15,862 nt of DNA from Bacteroidales bacterium (GTDB lineage: Bacteria > Bacteroidota > Bacteroidia > Bacteroidales > UBA932). The stretch is taken from NCBI GenBank assembly GCA_017483985.1, contig JAFUUB010000077.1, forward strand, positions 1 through 15,862, given 5' to 3'. The translations under genes and the position numbers were made by a program. Shown here piece by piece: positions 1 through 7,520 of this stretch. The notes under the pieces are model-generated. The model searched no databases. It was not told the origin of the DNA and saw only the letters and a program-made list of their open reading frames with translations. Every line of letters begins with the position of its first letter. Within the stretch, counting starts at the first letter, position 1.

Positions 1-468
<468 letters not shown>

Positions 469-484
469 TTCCGTTTTTCGAAAG

Positions 485-519
485 AAAAAGGCCGGGACGG
501 TGACGTTCCGGCCTTTTTT
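485..519 (+). terminator. Intrinsic terminator of gap
   Basis: GGCCGGGACG at 490-499 pairs over ten positions (one G-T) with CGTTCCGGCC at 504-513. The loop is GTGA, a GNRA tetraloop. Five A lie before the stem and six T after it (514-519). This is a textbook rho-independent terminator and the strongest in the window. Confidence 0.93.
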
Positions 520-522
520 GTG

Positions 523-530
523 TATCTTTG
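523..530 (+). promoter_or_regulatory. Bacteroidota -7 box for the serine ammonia-lyase gene
   Basis: TATCTTTG matches the Bacteroidota -7 consensus TAnnTTTG and starts only four bases after the T-run of the gap terminator. The ATG at 551 is 20 bases further on, so the 5' leader would be short. No clear TTTG -33 element is seen, because the position falls inside the terminator stem. Confidence 0.7.
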
Positions 531-550
531 CGCGCTTTTCGATTACAACC

Positions 551-1771
551 ATGAAATCTCTCAAGGAACTGTACAAAATAGGGAAGGGCCCTTCTTCCAG
601 CCACACGATGGGGCCGAACAAGGCCGCAAAGCTGTTTGCCGAACGTCATCCGGAGGCCGCCTCTTTCGAGGTCGTCCTGTATGGCAGCCTGGCTGCGACC
701 GGGAAAGGGCACATGACCGACCTCGCCGTTTCGGAGCCCTTGTCGGGGATTGCTCCCGTTTTGATCACGTGGGAGCCCTCGACTTTTCTTCCGTTCCATC
801 CCAACGGAATGACTTTCAAGTCTTTCGATGCGCAGAAAAAAGAGACGGATGCCTGGACTTGCTACAGTATCGGCGGGGGAGCGCTGTCAGAAGGGGATGG
901 CAAGGACCTGTCGGACTCCGGTGAGATCTACGCCATGAATACGCTCGGAAAGATCATGGACTGGTGTGAACGAACGGGCCGCAATTATTGGGAATATGTT
1001 GGCTTGTGCGAGGATCCGGATATCTGGGATTATCTTCAGGAAATCTGGGAAGCCATGCAGGCCTCCGTGCAGCGGGGGCTCGAGACGGAAGGCCGCCTGC
1101 CGGGTCCGTTGAACCTGGCCCGGAAAGCCGCCATCTACCATGTCAAGGCGAACGGCTACCTGCCGAACCTGCGTTCACGCGGTCTGGTTTTCAGCTATGC
1201 ATTGGCTGTCAGCGAAGAGAATGCTGCCGGAGGGACCATCGTAACGGCTCCGACCTGCGGGTCCTGCGGCGTCCTGCCAGCCGTCCTGTATCACCTTTCC
1301 CGCGGACACCAGTTCTCCGATACGAAGATCCTGCATGCCTTGGCTACGGCCGGACTCATCGGCAACATCGTCAAGCAGAATGCCTCGATTTCCGGGGCCG
1401 AGGTGGGTTGCCAGGGAGAGGTCGGCGTCGCCAGCGCCATGGCATCCGCCGCGGCCTGCCAGCTGTTCGGGGGCAGCCCGTCCCAAATTGAATATGCGGC
1501 AGAAATGGCCTTGGAACATCACCTGGGCATGACCTGCGACCCGATCTGCGGGCTGGTCCAGATCCCCTGCATCGAGCGGAACGCCTTTGCGGCGACCCGG
1601 GCCCTGGATTCGGATATCTATGCTACCTTCTCCGACGGCAAGCACCGGGTCTCGTTCGACCATGTGGTGGAAGTGATGAAGCAGACGGGCAAGGACCTGC
1701 CGTCCCTGTACAAGGAAACGTCGACCGGCGGTCTGGCGGCCGGTTATACCAAAAAGCGCTTTTTCCGTTAG
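551..1771 (+). CDS. sdaA: L-serine ammonia-lyase, iron-sulfur dependent, single-chain
   Basis: 406 residues. The enzyme deaminates L-serine to pyruvate and ammonia in the cytosol using a [4Fe-4S] cluster. Residues 13-22 read GPSSSHTMGP, the hallmark of the beta domain. The alpha domain has EVGCQGEVG with Cys287, then TCDP (Cys329) and PCIERN (Cys340). The 42 and 11 residue spacings of these cysteines match the three cluster ligands known for the Legionella enzyme (343, 385, 396). There is an extra CGSCG at 236-240. The frame is open further upstream, but the ATG at 551 is chosen because MKSLKELYKIGKGPSSSH is the family start and an earlier start would overlap the promoter. The gene stands alone with its own -7 box. 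Its stop is three bases from the stop of the convergent lysozyme gene. Confidence 0.95.
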   Translation: MKSLKELYKIGKGPSSSHTMGPNKAAKLFAERHPEAASFEVVLYGSLAATGKGHMTDLAVSEPLSGIAPVLITWEPSTFLPFHPNGMTFKSFDAQKKETDAWTCYSIGGGALSEGDGKDLSDSGEIYAMNTLGKIMDWCERTGRNYWEYVGLCEDPDIWDYLQEIWEAMQASVQRGLETEGRLPGPLNLARKAAIYHVKANGYLPNLRSRGLVFSYALAVSEENAAGGTIVTAPTCGSCGVLPAVLYHLSRGHQFSDTKILHALATAGLIGNIVKQNASISGAEVGCQGEVGVASAMASAAACQLFGGSPSQIEYAAEMALEHHLGMTCDPICGLVQIPCIERNAFAATRALDSDIYATFSDGKHRVSFDHVVEVMKQTGKDLPSLYKETSTGGLAAGYTKKRFFR

Positions 1772-1774
1772 GGA

Positions 1775-2602
1775 TCAGCGGGCTACGCTCAGGTCAACCA
1801 GGCCCGGGACGCCATGTACGACCGCCTTGTCGGTGAATTGCCAGTAATCCCAGTCTTCCCGGTCCGGACGCCGTACACCGTAGTGGGCGATCCAGACGGG
1901 GTAGTTCCCGGTAAGGGAACGGTCCAGGTAGTCCCTGGCAAACGTCTCATAGGTATAGATGATGGGACGTTTCCCGTAATGATTTTCAATAGTTTCCAGC
2001 CAGACCTTCAGGTCTGCGTTCAGGCGTTCCTTCGAGCAGCCGTCATGCAGGATTTCGATATCGAGGACCGGGGGAAGGTCGCGGTATGTGAGGGAACCGA
2101 CTGTCCGGATGAAGTGCCGGGCCTGTTCGGCCGGATTCTTCGACGTCCGGTAAAAATGATAGGCGCCGCGGGACAGGGAACGTTCGCCGGCTTCTTTCCA
2201 GCGGCCGGCGAACCGCCGGTCTTTGTGGGAAATCCCTTCCGTCGCCTTGATGAAGACGAAACTGACCGGCTGGATATCCCGTGCCTCCGACAGTTGGCGG
2301 ACGGTCCTCCCGCGGGCATCCGTCATGACATAGAGGGAGTCCCATTGGATGTCGCCGGCGTTGTGATGCGAAAGGTCGACGCCGTATTTCCAATTGCCGG
2401 CGGGGACCTTCTCCCCGGAGTCTATGTTGGCGATGATGATCTCCTCGACGGCCGGCCTGGCCAGGAAATACAGCACCAGTCCGATCAGCAGCAGAAGAAC
2501 CCAGGCCTTGACTTCCTGCCAGTTGACCTGCCATTTCGCCGCTTTCTTTTTCCTGCGGGCGGCGGATTTGTTCTTTTGCTGCTGTTTCGTACCGGTAATA
2601 AT
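1775..2602 (-). CDS. GH25 (lysozyme-type) muramidase with N-terminal membrane anchor; start codon uncertain
   Basis: Glycoside hydrolase family 25 cleaves the MurNAc-GlcNAc bond of peptidoglycan. Numbering from the GTG at 2476, the signatures are YGVDLSHHN (Asp34), FVFIKATEG, GAYHFYR, the catalytic PPVLDIE (Asp139, Glu141), RPIIYTYETF, PVWIAHYG and WDYWQF. The GTG at 2476 is the only conventional start but lies inside the membrane segment. The same frame continues upstream to the pssA stop (TGA, 2611-2609). It encodes a lysine- and arginine-rich stretch (KQQQKNKSAARRKKKAAK) followed by a hydrophobic run VLLLLIGLVLYFLA, a convincing signal anchor. No ATG, GTG or TTG exists there; ATT codons at 2602 and 2599 are the plausible starts, so 2602 is my inferred limit. 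It is the last gene of the peptidase-pssA-lysozyme cluster. The GH25 call is firm and the start is not. Confidence 0.9.
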   Translation of the reverse strand: MITGTKQQQKNKSAARRKKKAAKWQVNWQEVKAWVLLLLIGLVLYFLARPAVEEIIIANIDSGEKVPAGNWKYGVDLSHHNAGDIQWDSLYVMTDARGRTVRQLSEARDIQPVSFVFIKATEGISHKDRRFAGRWKEAGERSLSRGAYHFYRTSKNPAEQARHFIRTVGSLTYRDLPPVLDIEILHDGCSKERLNADLKVWLETIENHYGKRPIIYTYETFARDYLDRSLTGNYPVWIAHYGVRRPDREDWDYWQFTDKAVVHGVPGLVDLSVAR

Positions 2603-2608
2603 TAGGGA

Positions 2609-3328
2609 TCAACGTGTTGCCTTGAACAGGCTGAAGACGGTATTCATCAGGATGTAAGCAACGAAAACCATCAGTACGGCCATGGACCAGTTCAACCGGA
2701 GCACGGCGACCATGATGGCGATGATGGCGGCAACCGCTATGAACGCGGTCCGCTTCATGGTCGTAAGGGTATCGGCGTCCTTGCCGAACTTCATGGAGAA
2801 CATCGGCAGTTCGCAGACCAGCAAGGCGGACAGCAGGATGGCAACCGCGGGGATGAACCAGGGCGTCGCGCACCATTCGGCCAGGACGGTGAACGGCTCA
2901 TGGTAGACATAGTAGGCGAGGGAACCGCAGATCATGGCCGCAGCCGGTGTCGGCAGGCCGATGAAGCTGTCATGCTGCCGCTCGTCAAGGTTGAACTTCG
3001 CCAGCCGGAGGGCGGAGAAGACCGCCAGGACCAGGGGCAGGAAGGTTACCCATCCGCGGACCTGGAAAGCCATGAGCTGGTGCAGGATCAGGGACGGCAG
3101 GACACCGAAACTGACCAGGTCGGCCAGGGAATCCAGCTCTTTCCCGATATCGGAATACGCATGCAGCAGCCGGGCGGCCAGTCCGTCGCAGAAATCGCAG
3201 ACGGCCGCGGCCAGCATCAGCAGGAACGCCTGGTCCGGGCGGCCCTGCAAACACACGATCACCCCGAAGATCCCGCAGAGGAGATTCATCGAGGTGATCG
3301 TGTTGGGAATGTGTCGTACCAGCTTCAT
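2609..3328 (-). CDS. pssA: CDP-diacylglycerol--serine O-phosphatidyltransferase (phosphatidylserine synthase)
   Basis: 239 residues, an integral membrane enzyme that joins CDP-diacylglycerol and L-serine to make phosphatidylserine, the precursor of phosphatidylethanolamine. The CDP-alcohol phosphotransferase motif is complete: Asp48-Gly49-x2-Ala52-Arg53-x8-Gly62-x3-Asp66-x3-Asp70. Several hydrophobic segments surround it, for example residues 15-28 and 35-46, with more in the C-terminal half. The ATG at 3328 is preferred over an upstream in-frame start because MKLVRHIPNTITSMNL is the family N-terminus. It sits one base after the stop of the upstream peptidase, which suggests translational coupling. 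No decarboxylase (psd) lies beside it here, although the two genes are often neighbours in other bacteria. Confidence 0.95.
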   Translation of the reverse strand: MKLVRHIPNTITSMNLLCGIFGVIVCLQGRPDQAFLLMLAAAVCDFCDGLAARLLHAYSDIGKELDSLADLVSFGVLPSLILHQLMAFQVRGWVTFLPLVLAVFSALRLAKFNLDERQHDSFIGLPTPAAAMICGSLAYYVYHEPFTVLAEWCATPWFIPAVAILLSALLVCELPMFSMKFGKDADTLTTMKRTAFIAVAAIIAIMVAVLRLNWSMAVLMVFVAYILMNTVFSLFKATR

Positions 3329-3329
3329 G

Positions 3330-4505
3330 CTAGATACCGAGTTTGTTGCGGAGGGCCTTCGGAAGGGCATCCTTGTGGAGCGTGATGTCGAGGACCTTGC
3401 CGCGGCAGAAAGCGTCGGACATGTACCAGATACCCTTGTACTTGCCGCTTTCGCCCCAGGAGTTCTTGATCATGAGGTACTTGTTGCCGAACTGGTCCTT
3501 TGCGATACCGAAGGCGTGCATGCCATGGTCATCGGTGGTGGTCTTCTCGTCGAATCCCTTCTGGCGGTAGGCCTGGTCCGGAACGATCTCCTTCGGAGCA
3601 GCGGTTTCAGCCGGCTTATCCTCGGCCTTTCCTACCCAGCGTTCCATGTCGGAGCCGGAGGTGGAAGCCTTCGGGTCGAGCAGCAGGGCGGTTCCGGTAC
3701 GGGTGAATCCGGTTTCGGAGACGTCGCCGCCCCAAGTGGTGGTATAGCCGTTCTCAAGGGCATAGTAAAGCGCCTCCATGAGTTCGTCGATCGGGACGTT
3801 GTAGGCCTGGTCGGCACGCCAGTTATCCGTCACCTCGACGGCGAACGGCTCGTAGAACGGATGGTGGGTGAAGGAGGTCAGGCTGACGTAATTGTCGGCG
3901 TCGAGCTTGAAGGAATCACGATAGGAGATCGGGGTGTATTTCTTGCCGTTCACGGTGAACTCTTCCGGATAGGCGCCGAAATAGGCGTCCATGATGCCCT
4001 GGAAACCTTTCTTCCAAGCGGTGCTGAGGGTTCCGTTCGGATTCTTGACAATGGCGTCGACATAGGCCTTGGCGACCGCGTCCACTTCGGCGTGGACCGG
4101 CAGTTCGGTGCCATAGTTGGTGCCCGGCATCGCGCTCTGCGGAACGAGACCGTAGTCCTTCATGACATGGTTGATGGCGTCTTCGCTCCAGGAACCGGCG
4201 CTGAAGCCCATGCGGCCGTCAACGCGGATGTACTTGTCCGCGCGTTCCACATAGGAATGGCTGACGACGAACATCTCGGAGAAGTCCGGGTAGTCGGCTT
4301 CCTTGAGGTTGTTGATACGGATGGCTTCAGACTCCAGGAAGGAAAGGGCGGAGAAGCACCAGCAGGTACCGGAACGGTTCTGGTTCTTGATCGAGGTGAT
4401 CGGATTCTCCTTGACGACGGTGAACGTCAAGTCGTCCGCCTTTTGGGCGAAGGCAGCCACCGGCATGAGCACGACCGCTGCGAGGATGGATTTCGTAAAA
4501 CGCAT
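3330..4505 (-). CDS. Secreted C1 family cysteine peptidase (bleomycin hydrolase / aminopeptidase C-like)
   Basis: 391 residues. Residues 1-20 form a signal peptide (positive start, hydrophobic core, then AFA before Gln21), so the mature enzyme should act in the periplasm or be lipid-free outside the cell. The papain-like active site is complete: oxyanion Gln42 and nucleophile Cys48 in NQNRSGTCWCF, His330 in GMHAFGIA, and Asn348 in IKNSWG. The layout, with a long insertion between the Cys and His halves, resembles the C1B bleomycin hydrolase branch seen in Bacteroides. The residue after CW is Cys (CWCF) where most C1 peptidases have Ser or Ala. It is the first gene of the cluster with pssA and the GH25 gene, expressed from the promoter at 4538-4545. 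The physiological substrate is unknown. Confidence 0.93.
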   Translation of the reverse strand: MRFTKSILAAVVLMPVAAFAQKADDLTFTVVKENPITSIKNQNRSGTCWCFSALSFLESEAIRINNLKEADYPDFSEMFVVSHSYVERADKYIRVDGRMGFSAGSWSEDAINHVMKDYGLVPQSAMPGTNYGTELPVHAEVDAVAKAYVDAIVKNPNGTLSTAWKKGFQGIMDAYFGAYPEEFTVNGKKYTPISYRDSFKLDADNYVSLTSFTHHPFYEPFAVEVTDNWRADQAYNVPIDELMEALYYALENGYTTTWGGDVSETGFTRTGTALLLDPKASTSGSDMERWVGKAEDKPAETAAPKEIVPDQAYRQKGFDEKTTTDDHGMHAFGIAKDQFGNKYLMIKNSWGESGKYKGIWYMSDAFCRGKVLDITLHKDALPKALRNKLGI

Positions 4506-4537
4506 ATTTATCAGGTTTTATTTGAGTCGTTATGCAA

Positions 4538-4568
4538 CAAATATAAAGATATTTCCTAAATTCGCCAA
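4538..4568 (-). promoter_or_regulatory. Promoter of the C1 peptidase-pssA-GH25 cluster
   Basis: On the minus strand TATATTTG (4545-4538) fits the TAnnTTTG -7 box. A TTG (4568-4566) lies 20 bases upstream of it, close to the Bacteroidota -33 spacing. The ATG of the peptidase is at 4505, about 33 bases past the box. Confidence 0.65.
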
Positions 4569-4585
4569 CGCAAAACCCCTAAAAG

Positions 4586-5221
4586 ATGGTCATTCTGTAT
4601 ATTCATGGTATGGGCGGAGGCGGTGACAGCCGGATTCCGGCCATCCTGCGCTCGGCCATCCCGTCCCGATCCGGGCTGGAAGTGGTTGTGCGTACCTATG
4701 ATTTCGATCCGGAAACCGGAGCCGCCCAGATTGCCGGGTGGGTCCGGGAACTCCGGCCCGCCCTGGTGATCGGGGAATCGCTCGGCTCCCTGCAGGCCCT
4801 CCGGATCCGGAGGATTCCGCATCTGCTCGTCTCCCCGTCACTGAATGCACCCCTGTATCTGGGCTATCTTGCCTTCCTTTCCCTGATTCCCGGAGTGACC
4901 GTCCTGCTGGACCGGATCTACCGGCCGAAGGAGGGGGACCGCCAGAAGCTGCATTTCCGGTTCCGGACCCTGCGCAAATACCGGGAGCACCGCCGGCTCG
5001 CCCTTGCGGGAAGTCCGCGTAATGGCGGCGAAGACCTCTTCTTCGCCTTTTTCGGGCGATACGACCACTATCGCCGCAGCGGTGTCGTCAGTGTCCGGAC
5101 CTGGCGCAAATACTATGGCGAGACGTACCGGATTTATGACGGAACGCACTTCATGGAGGAGGAATTCGTGCTCGGAATGCTTATTCCGGCGATTTTCGAC
5201 ACATTGAAAATCAAACTTTAA
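4586..5221 (+). CDS. Alpha/beta-fold hydrolase, YqiA/UPF0227-like
   Basis: 211 residues with no signal peptide. The N-terminus ILYIHGMGGGGDS is the HG-containing first strand and oxyanion loop of small alpha/beta hydrolases. GESLGS at 63-68 is the nucleophile elbow with Ser65. His188 in YDGTHFM is the expected general base, and Asp160 in FGRYD is a likely acid. Length and the compact order of these elements resemble YqiA-like esterases of the UPF0227 group. That assignment is by pattern only and the substrate is unknown. It is divergent from the C1 peptidase with an 80-base shared upstream region. A weak -7-like TAAATTCG at 4556-4563 may serve it. glnN follows after 69 bases but has its own promoter. 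Confidence 0.8.
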   Translation: MVILYIHGMGGGGDSRIPAILRSAIPSRSGLEVVVRTYDFDPETGAAQIAGWVRELRPALVIGESLGSLQALRIRRIPHLLVSPSLNAPLYLGYLAFLSLIPGVTVLLDRIYRPKEGDRQKLHFRFRTLRKYREHRRLALAGSPRNGGEDLFFAFFGRYDHYRRSGVVSVRTWRKYYGETYRIYDGTHFMEEEFVLGMLIPAIFDTLKIKL

Positions 5222-5231
5222 CGTTTTATAA

Positions 5232-5262
5232 TTCGGAATTGTGTTCCGGGTGCACTATCTTT
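5232..5262 (+). promoter_or_regulatory. Promoter of glnN
   Basis: TATCTTTG at 5255-5262 is a perfect -7 box. TTCG at 5232-5235, one mismatch from TTTG, lies 19 bases upstream. The expected transcript start is near 5269 and the ATG is at 5291. A TTTATAATT motif at 5225-5233 overlaps the -33 side. Confidence 0.8.
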
Positions 5263-5290
5263 GCGCCCGGACTTACAATTCTCCCGTTTT

Positions 5291-7465
5291 ATGGCAACCT
5301 TCCGTCAAATGGCCCTTCAGGAGGCCGTCAACCATTCCCCCGCACGTTATTTCTCCGATCCCCGTCCCGCTTCCGCCTATTTCGGGCAGAATGTCTTCGA
5401 CCTGGACAAGATGCAGCGCTATCTCTCGCGCGCGGCCTATGACGCCGTCGTCGCGGCGATGAATACCCGGAAAAAGATTGACCGGAGTGTGGCCAACGAG
5501 ATCGCCACGGCCATGAAAACCTGGGCCATGGAAAATGGTGCGACGCATTACACCCATCTTTTCCAACCGCTTACGGGGGCCACGGCGGAGAAGCACGAGG
5601 CTTTTGTCACGGTGAAAGAGGGGAGGGCCTTCGAACGGTTCAGCGGCGATGCCCTCGTCCAGCAGGAGCCGGATGCCTCCAGTTTCCCCAACGGCGGCTT
5701 GCGCAATACCTTCGAAGCCCGCGGCTATTCCGCCTGGGACCCGACCTCCCCGGTCTTTATCCTGGACGGGACCCTGTGCATCCCTTCGGTTTTCGTATCC
5801 TATACCGGCGAAGCCCTGGACATGAAGGTTCCGCTGCTGCGCTCCCTGCAGGCCCTGGATGAGGCGGCGACCGATGTGGCCAAACTCTTTGACGGCCATG
5901 TCCGCAGCGTTTCCGCCAACATCGGCCTGGAGCAGGAATACTTCCTGACGGATGAATCCCTTTTCAACGCCCGGATCGACCTGAAACTGTGCGACCGGAC
6001 CGTGATCGGTCACAATTCCGCCAAGGACCAGCAGTTGTCCGACCATTATTTCGGTGCCATCCCGTCCCGCGTCGCTTCTTTCATGAAGGATTTCGAGACG
6101 GAGGCTTACAAGCTGGGAATCCAGCTGGCGACCCGTCACAACGAAGTGGCTCCCAATCAGTTCGAATGCGCTCCCGTCTTCTGCGAGGCGACCCGTGCCA
6201 TCGACCAGAACATGCTTCTGATGATTATCATGAACAAGGTGGCGGAAAAGCACCATCTGAAGGTCATCTTCCATGAAAAGCCCTTCGACGGGATCAACGG
6301 CAGCGGCAAGCATTGCAACTGGTCCCTGCAGACGGACACGGGCGTAAACCTGCTTTCTCCCGGAAAGACGCCGACCAAGAACCTGCAGTTCCTGGCCTTC
6401 TATGCGGCGGTCGCCAAGGCGGTTTACGACCATAATTACCTGTTGATGAGCTCCGTGTGTTCCCTGAGCAATTCCTGGAGACTGGGCGGACATGAGGCCC
6501 CGCCGGCCGTGATGTCCATCTTCTCCGGCTCGACCCTGTCGAAAGTATTCGAGAGCATCCTGCATCCGGAATCGGCCCAGGAGGAGGGAGGGGCCCTCGA
6601 TCCGATCTCCATGGTCAGTGCCATTCCGGAAATCATGCCCGACAATACCGACCGCAACCGTACTTCTCCTTTCGCCTTTACCGGAAACCGGTTCGAATTC
6701 CGTGCCCTGGGCGCGTCGATGAATGCCGCGGCTTCCGTCTTCGTCCTGAATTCGGTCGTGGCGGATAGCCTGAAACAGTTCCGCTCCGAGGTCCATAAGC
6801 TGGAAGCCGCGGGACAGGAACGCCGTACCGCCATCATGGCCGTCATCCGCTCTTTCCTTACGCAGGCCCGCCCGGTCATGTTCGAGGGGAACGGGTACAG
6901 CAAGGAGTGGGCGGAGGAATCGGCCCGTCGCGGGCTCCGCAGCGTCACGGATGTGACGGAGGCTTTCAAGGCCTGCCTGGAACCTTCGGCGGTGGCGATG
7001 TTCGAAGCGACCCGCGTCCTGTCGAAATCCGAGATCGAAGCCCGTTATGAAGTGTCGAATGAACTGTTCGTCAAGAAGCTGCAGATCGAGGCCCGGGTGA
7101 TCGGCGATATCTGCCTGAACCATGTCATTCCTGCGGCGGTGAGTTACCAGAACATCCTGGTCAAGAGCATCCAGGGGACCAAGGATACCTTCGGGGATGA
7201 GTACCGGACGCTCTGCAAGGCGGATATGGAGACCTTCCGGAAAATCTCCGGTTTCGTCAATGCCCTGTCCGAGGATGTCGAAGCGCTCGTGGAAGCCCGG
7301 AAGAAGGCGAACCGCGTGACGGACATGACGCAGCGGGCCCGTCTGTATGGCTCGGAGGTCCGTGCCTGCATGGAACGGGTCCGTGACAGCGCCGACCACC
7401 TGGAGATGCTGGTTGACGACGAATTGTGGCCGCTTCCGAAATACCGCGAATTACTCTTCTTCTAG
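5291..7465 (+). CDS. glnN: Glutamine synthetase type III
   Basis: 724 residues, close to the roughly 730 of Bacteroides GlnN. It makes glutamine from glutamate, ammonia and ATP in the cytosol and is the main ammonia-assimilation enzyme of this phylum. Signatures from N to C: HYTHLFQPLTGATAEKH, IQ-type QQEPDASSFPNGG, NTFEARGYSAWD, the metal-site strand LEQEYFL, HNEVAPNQFE, NGSGKHCNWS (336-345), NRTSPFAFTGNRFEFR (456-471) and the C-terminal DELWPLPKYRELLF. An upstream in-frame TTG at 5261 is rejected because it lies inside the -7 box; ATG 5291 gives MATFRQMALQEA, matching the family start. It has its own promoter. No GlnK or Amt gene is adjacent, so any nitrogen control is not visible from context. 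Confidence 0.97.
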   Translation: MATFRQMALQEAVNHSPARYFSDPRPASAYFGQNVFDLDKMQRYLSRAAYDAVVAAMNTRKKIDRSVANEIATAMKTWAMENGATHYTHLFQPLTGATAEKHEAFVTVKEGRAFERFSGDALVQQEPDASSFPNGGLRNTFEARGYSAWDPTSPVFILDGTLCIPSVFVSYTGEALDMKVPLLRSLQALDEAATDVAKLFDGHVRSVSANIGLEQEYFLTDESLFNARIDLKLCDRTVIGHNSAKDQQLSDHYFGAIPSRVASFMKDFETEAYKLGIQLATRHNEVAPNQFECAPVFCEATRAIDQNMLLMIIMNKVAEKHHLKVIFHEKPFDGINGSGKHCNWSLQTDTGVNLLSPGKTPTKNLQFLAFYAAVAKAVYDHNYLLMSSVCSLSNSWRLGGHEAPPAVMSIFSGSTLSKVFESILHPESAQEEGGALDPISMVSAIPEIMPDNTDRNRTSPFAFTGNRFEFRALGASMNAAASVFVLNSVVADSLKQFRSEVHKLEAAGQERRTAIMAVIRSFLTQARPVMFEGNGYSKEWAEESARRGLRSVTDVTEAFKACLEPSAVAMFEATRVLSKSEIEARYEVSNELFVKKLQIEARVIGDICLNHVIPAAVSYQNILVKSIQGTKDTFGDEYRTLCKADMETFRKISGFVNALSEDVEALVEARKKANRVTDMTQRARLYGSEVRACMERVRDSADHLEMLVDDELWPLPKYRELLFF

Positions 7466-7468
7466 GAA

Positions 7469-7501
7469 TTGCTGCAAATCCCTGCAAAAGTATTATCTTT
7501 G
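7469..7501 (+). promoter_or_regulatory. Promoter of the lipoprotein-exonuclease-methyltransferase operon
   Basis: TATCTTTG at 7494-7501 is a perfect -7 box. TTG at 7469-7471 lies 22 bases upstream, slightly long for the -33 element. The ATG at 7521 is 20 bases past the box. The promoter starts right after the glnN stop, and no terminator is seen between them. Confidence 0.72.
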
Positions 7502-7520
7502 CATATTGCAAGATTCCTTT

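Noticed and set aside
2934..4559. A 541-codon plus-strand frame across pssA and the C1 peptidase
   Set aside because: It runs antisense through two well-supported genes and shows no domain of its own.
5261..5290. Upstream TTG start for glnN adding ten residues
   Set aside because: The TTG lies inside the -7 box TATCTTTG (5255-5262), so it is not in the transcript. The family N-terminus begins at ATG 5291.
5273..7399. A 708-codon open frame antisense to glnN
   Set aside because: The glnN frame carries all family signatures over its whole length. The antisense frame is an artefact of codon bias with His/Arg/Gly-rich, domain-free sequence.
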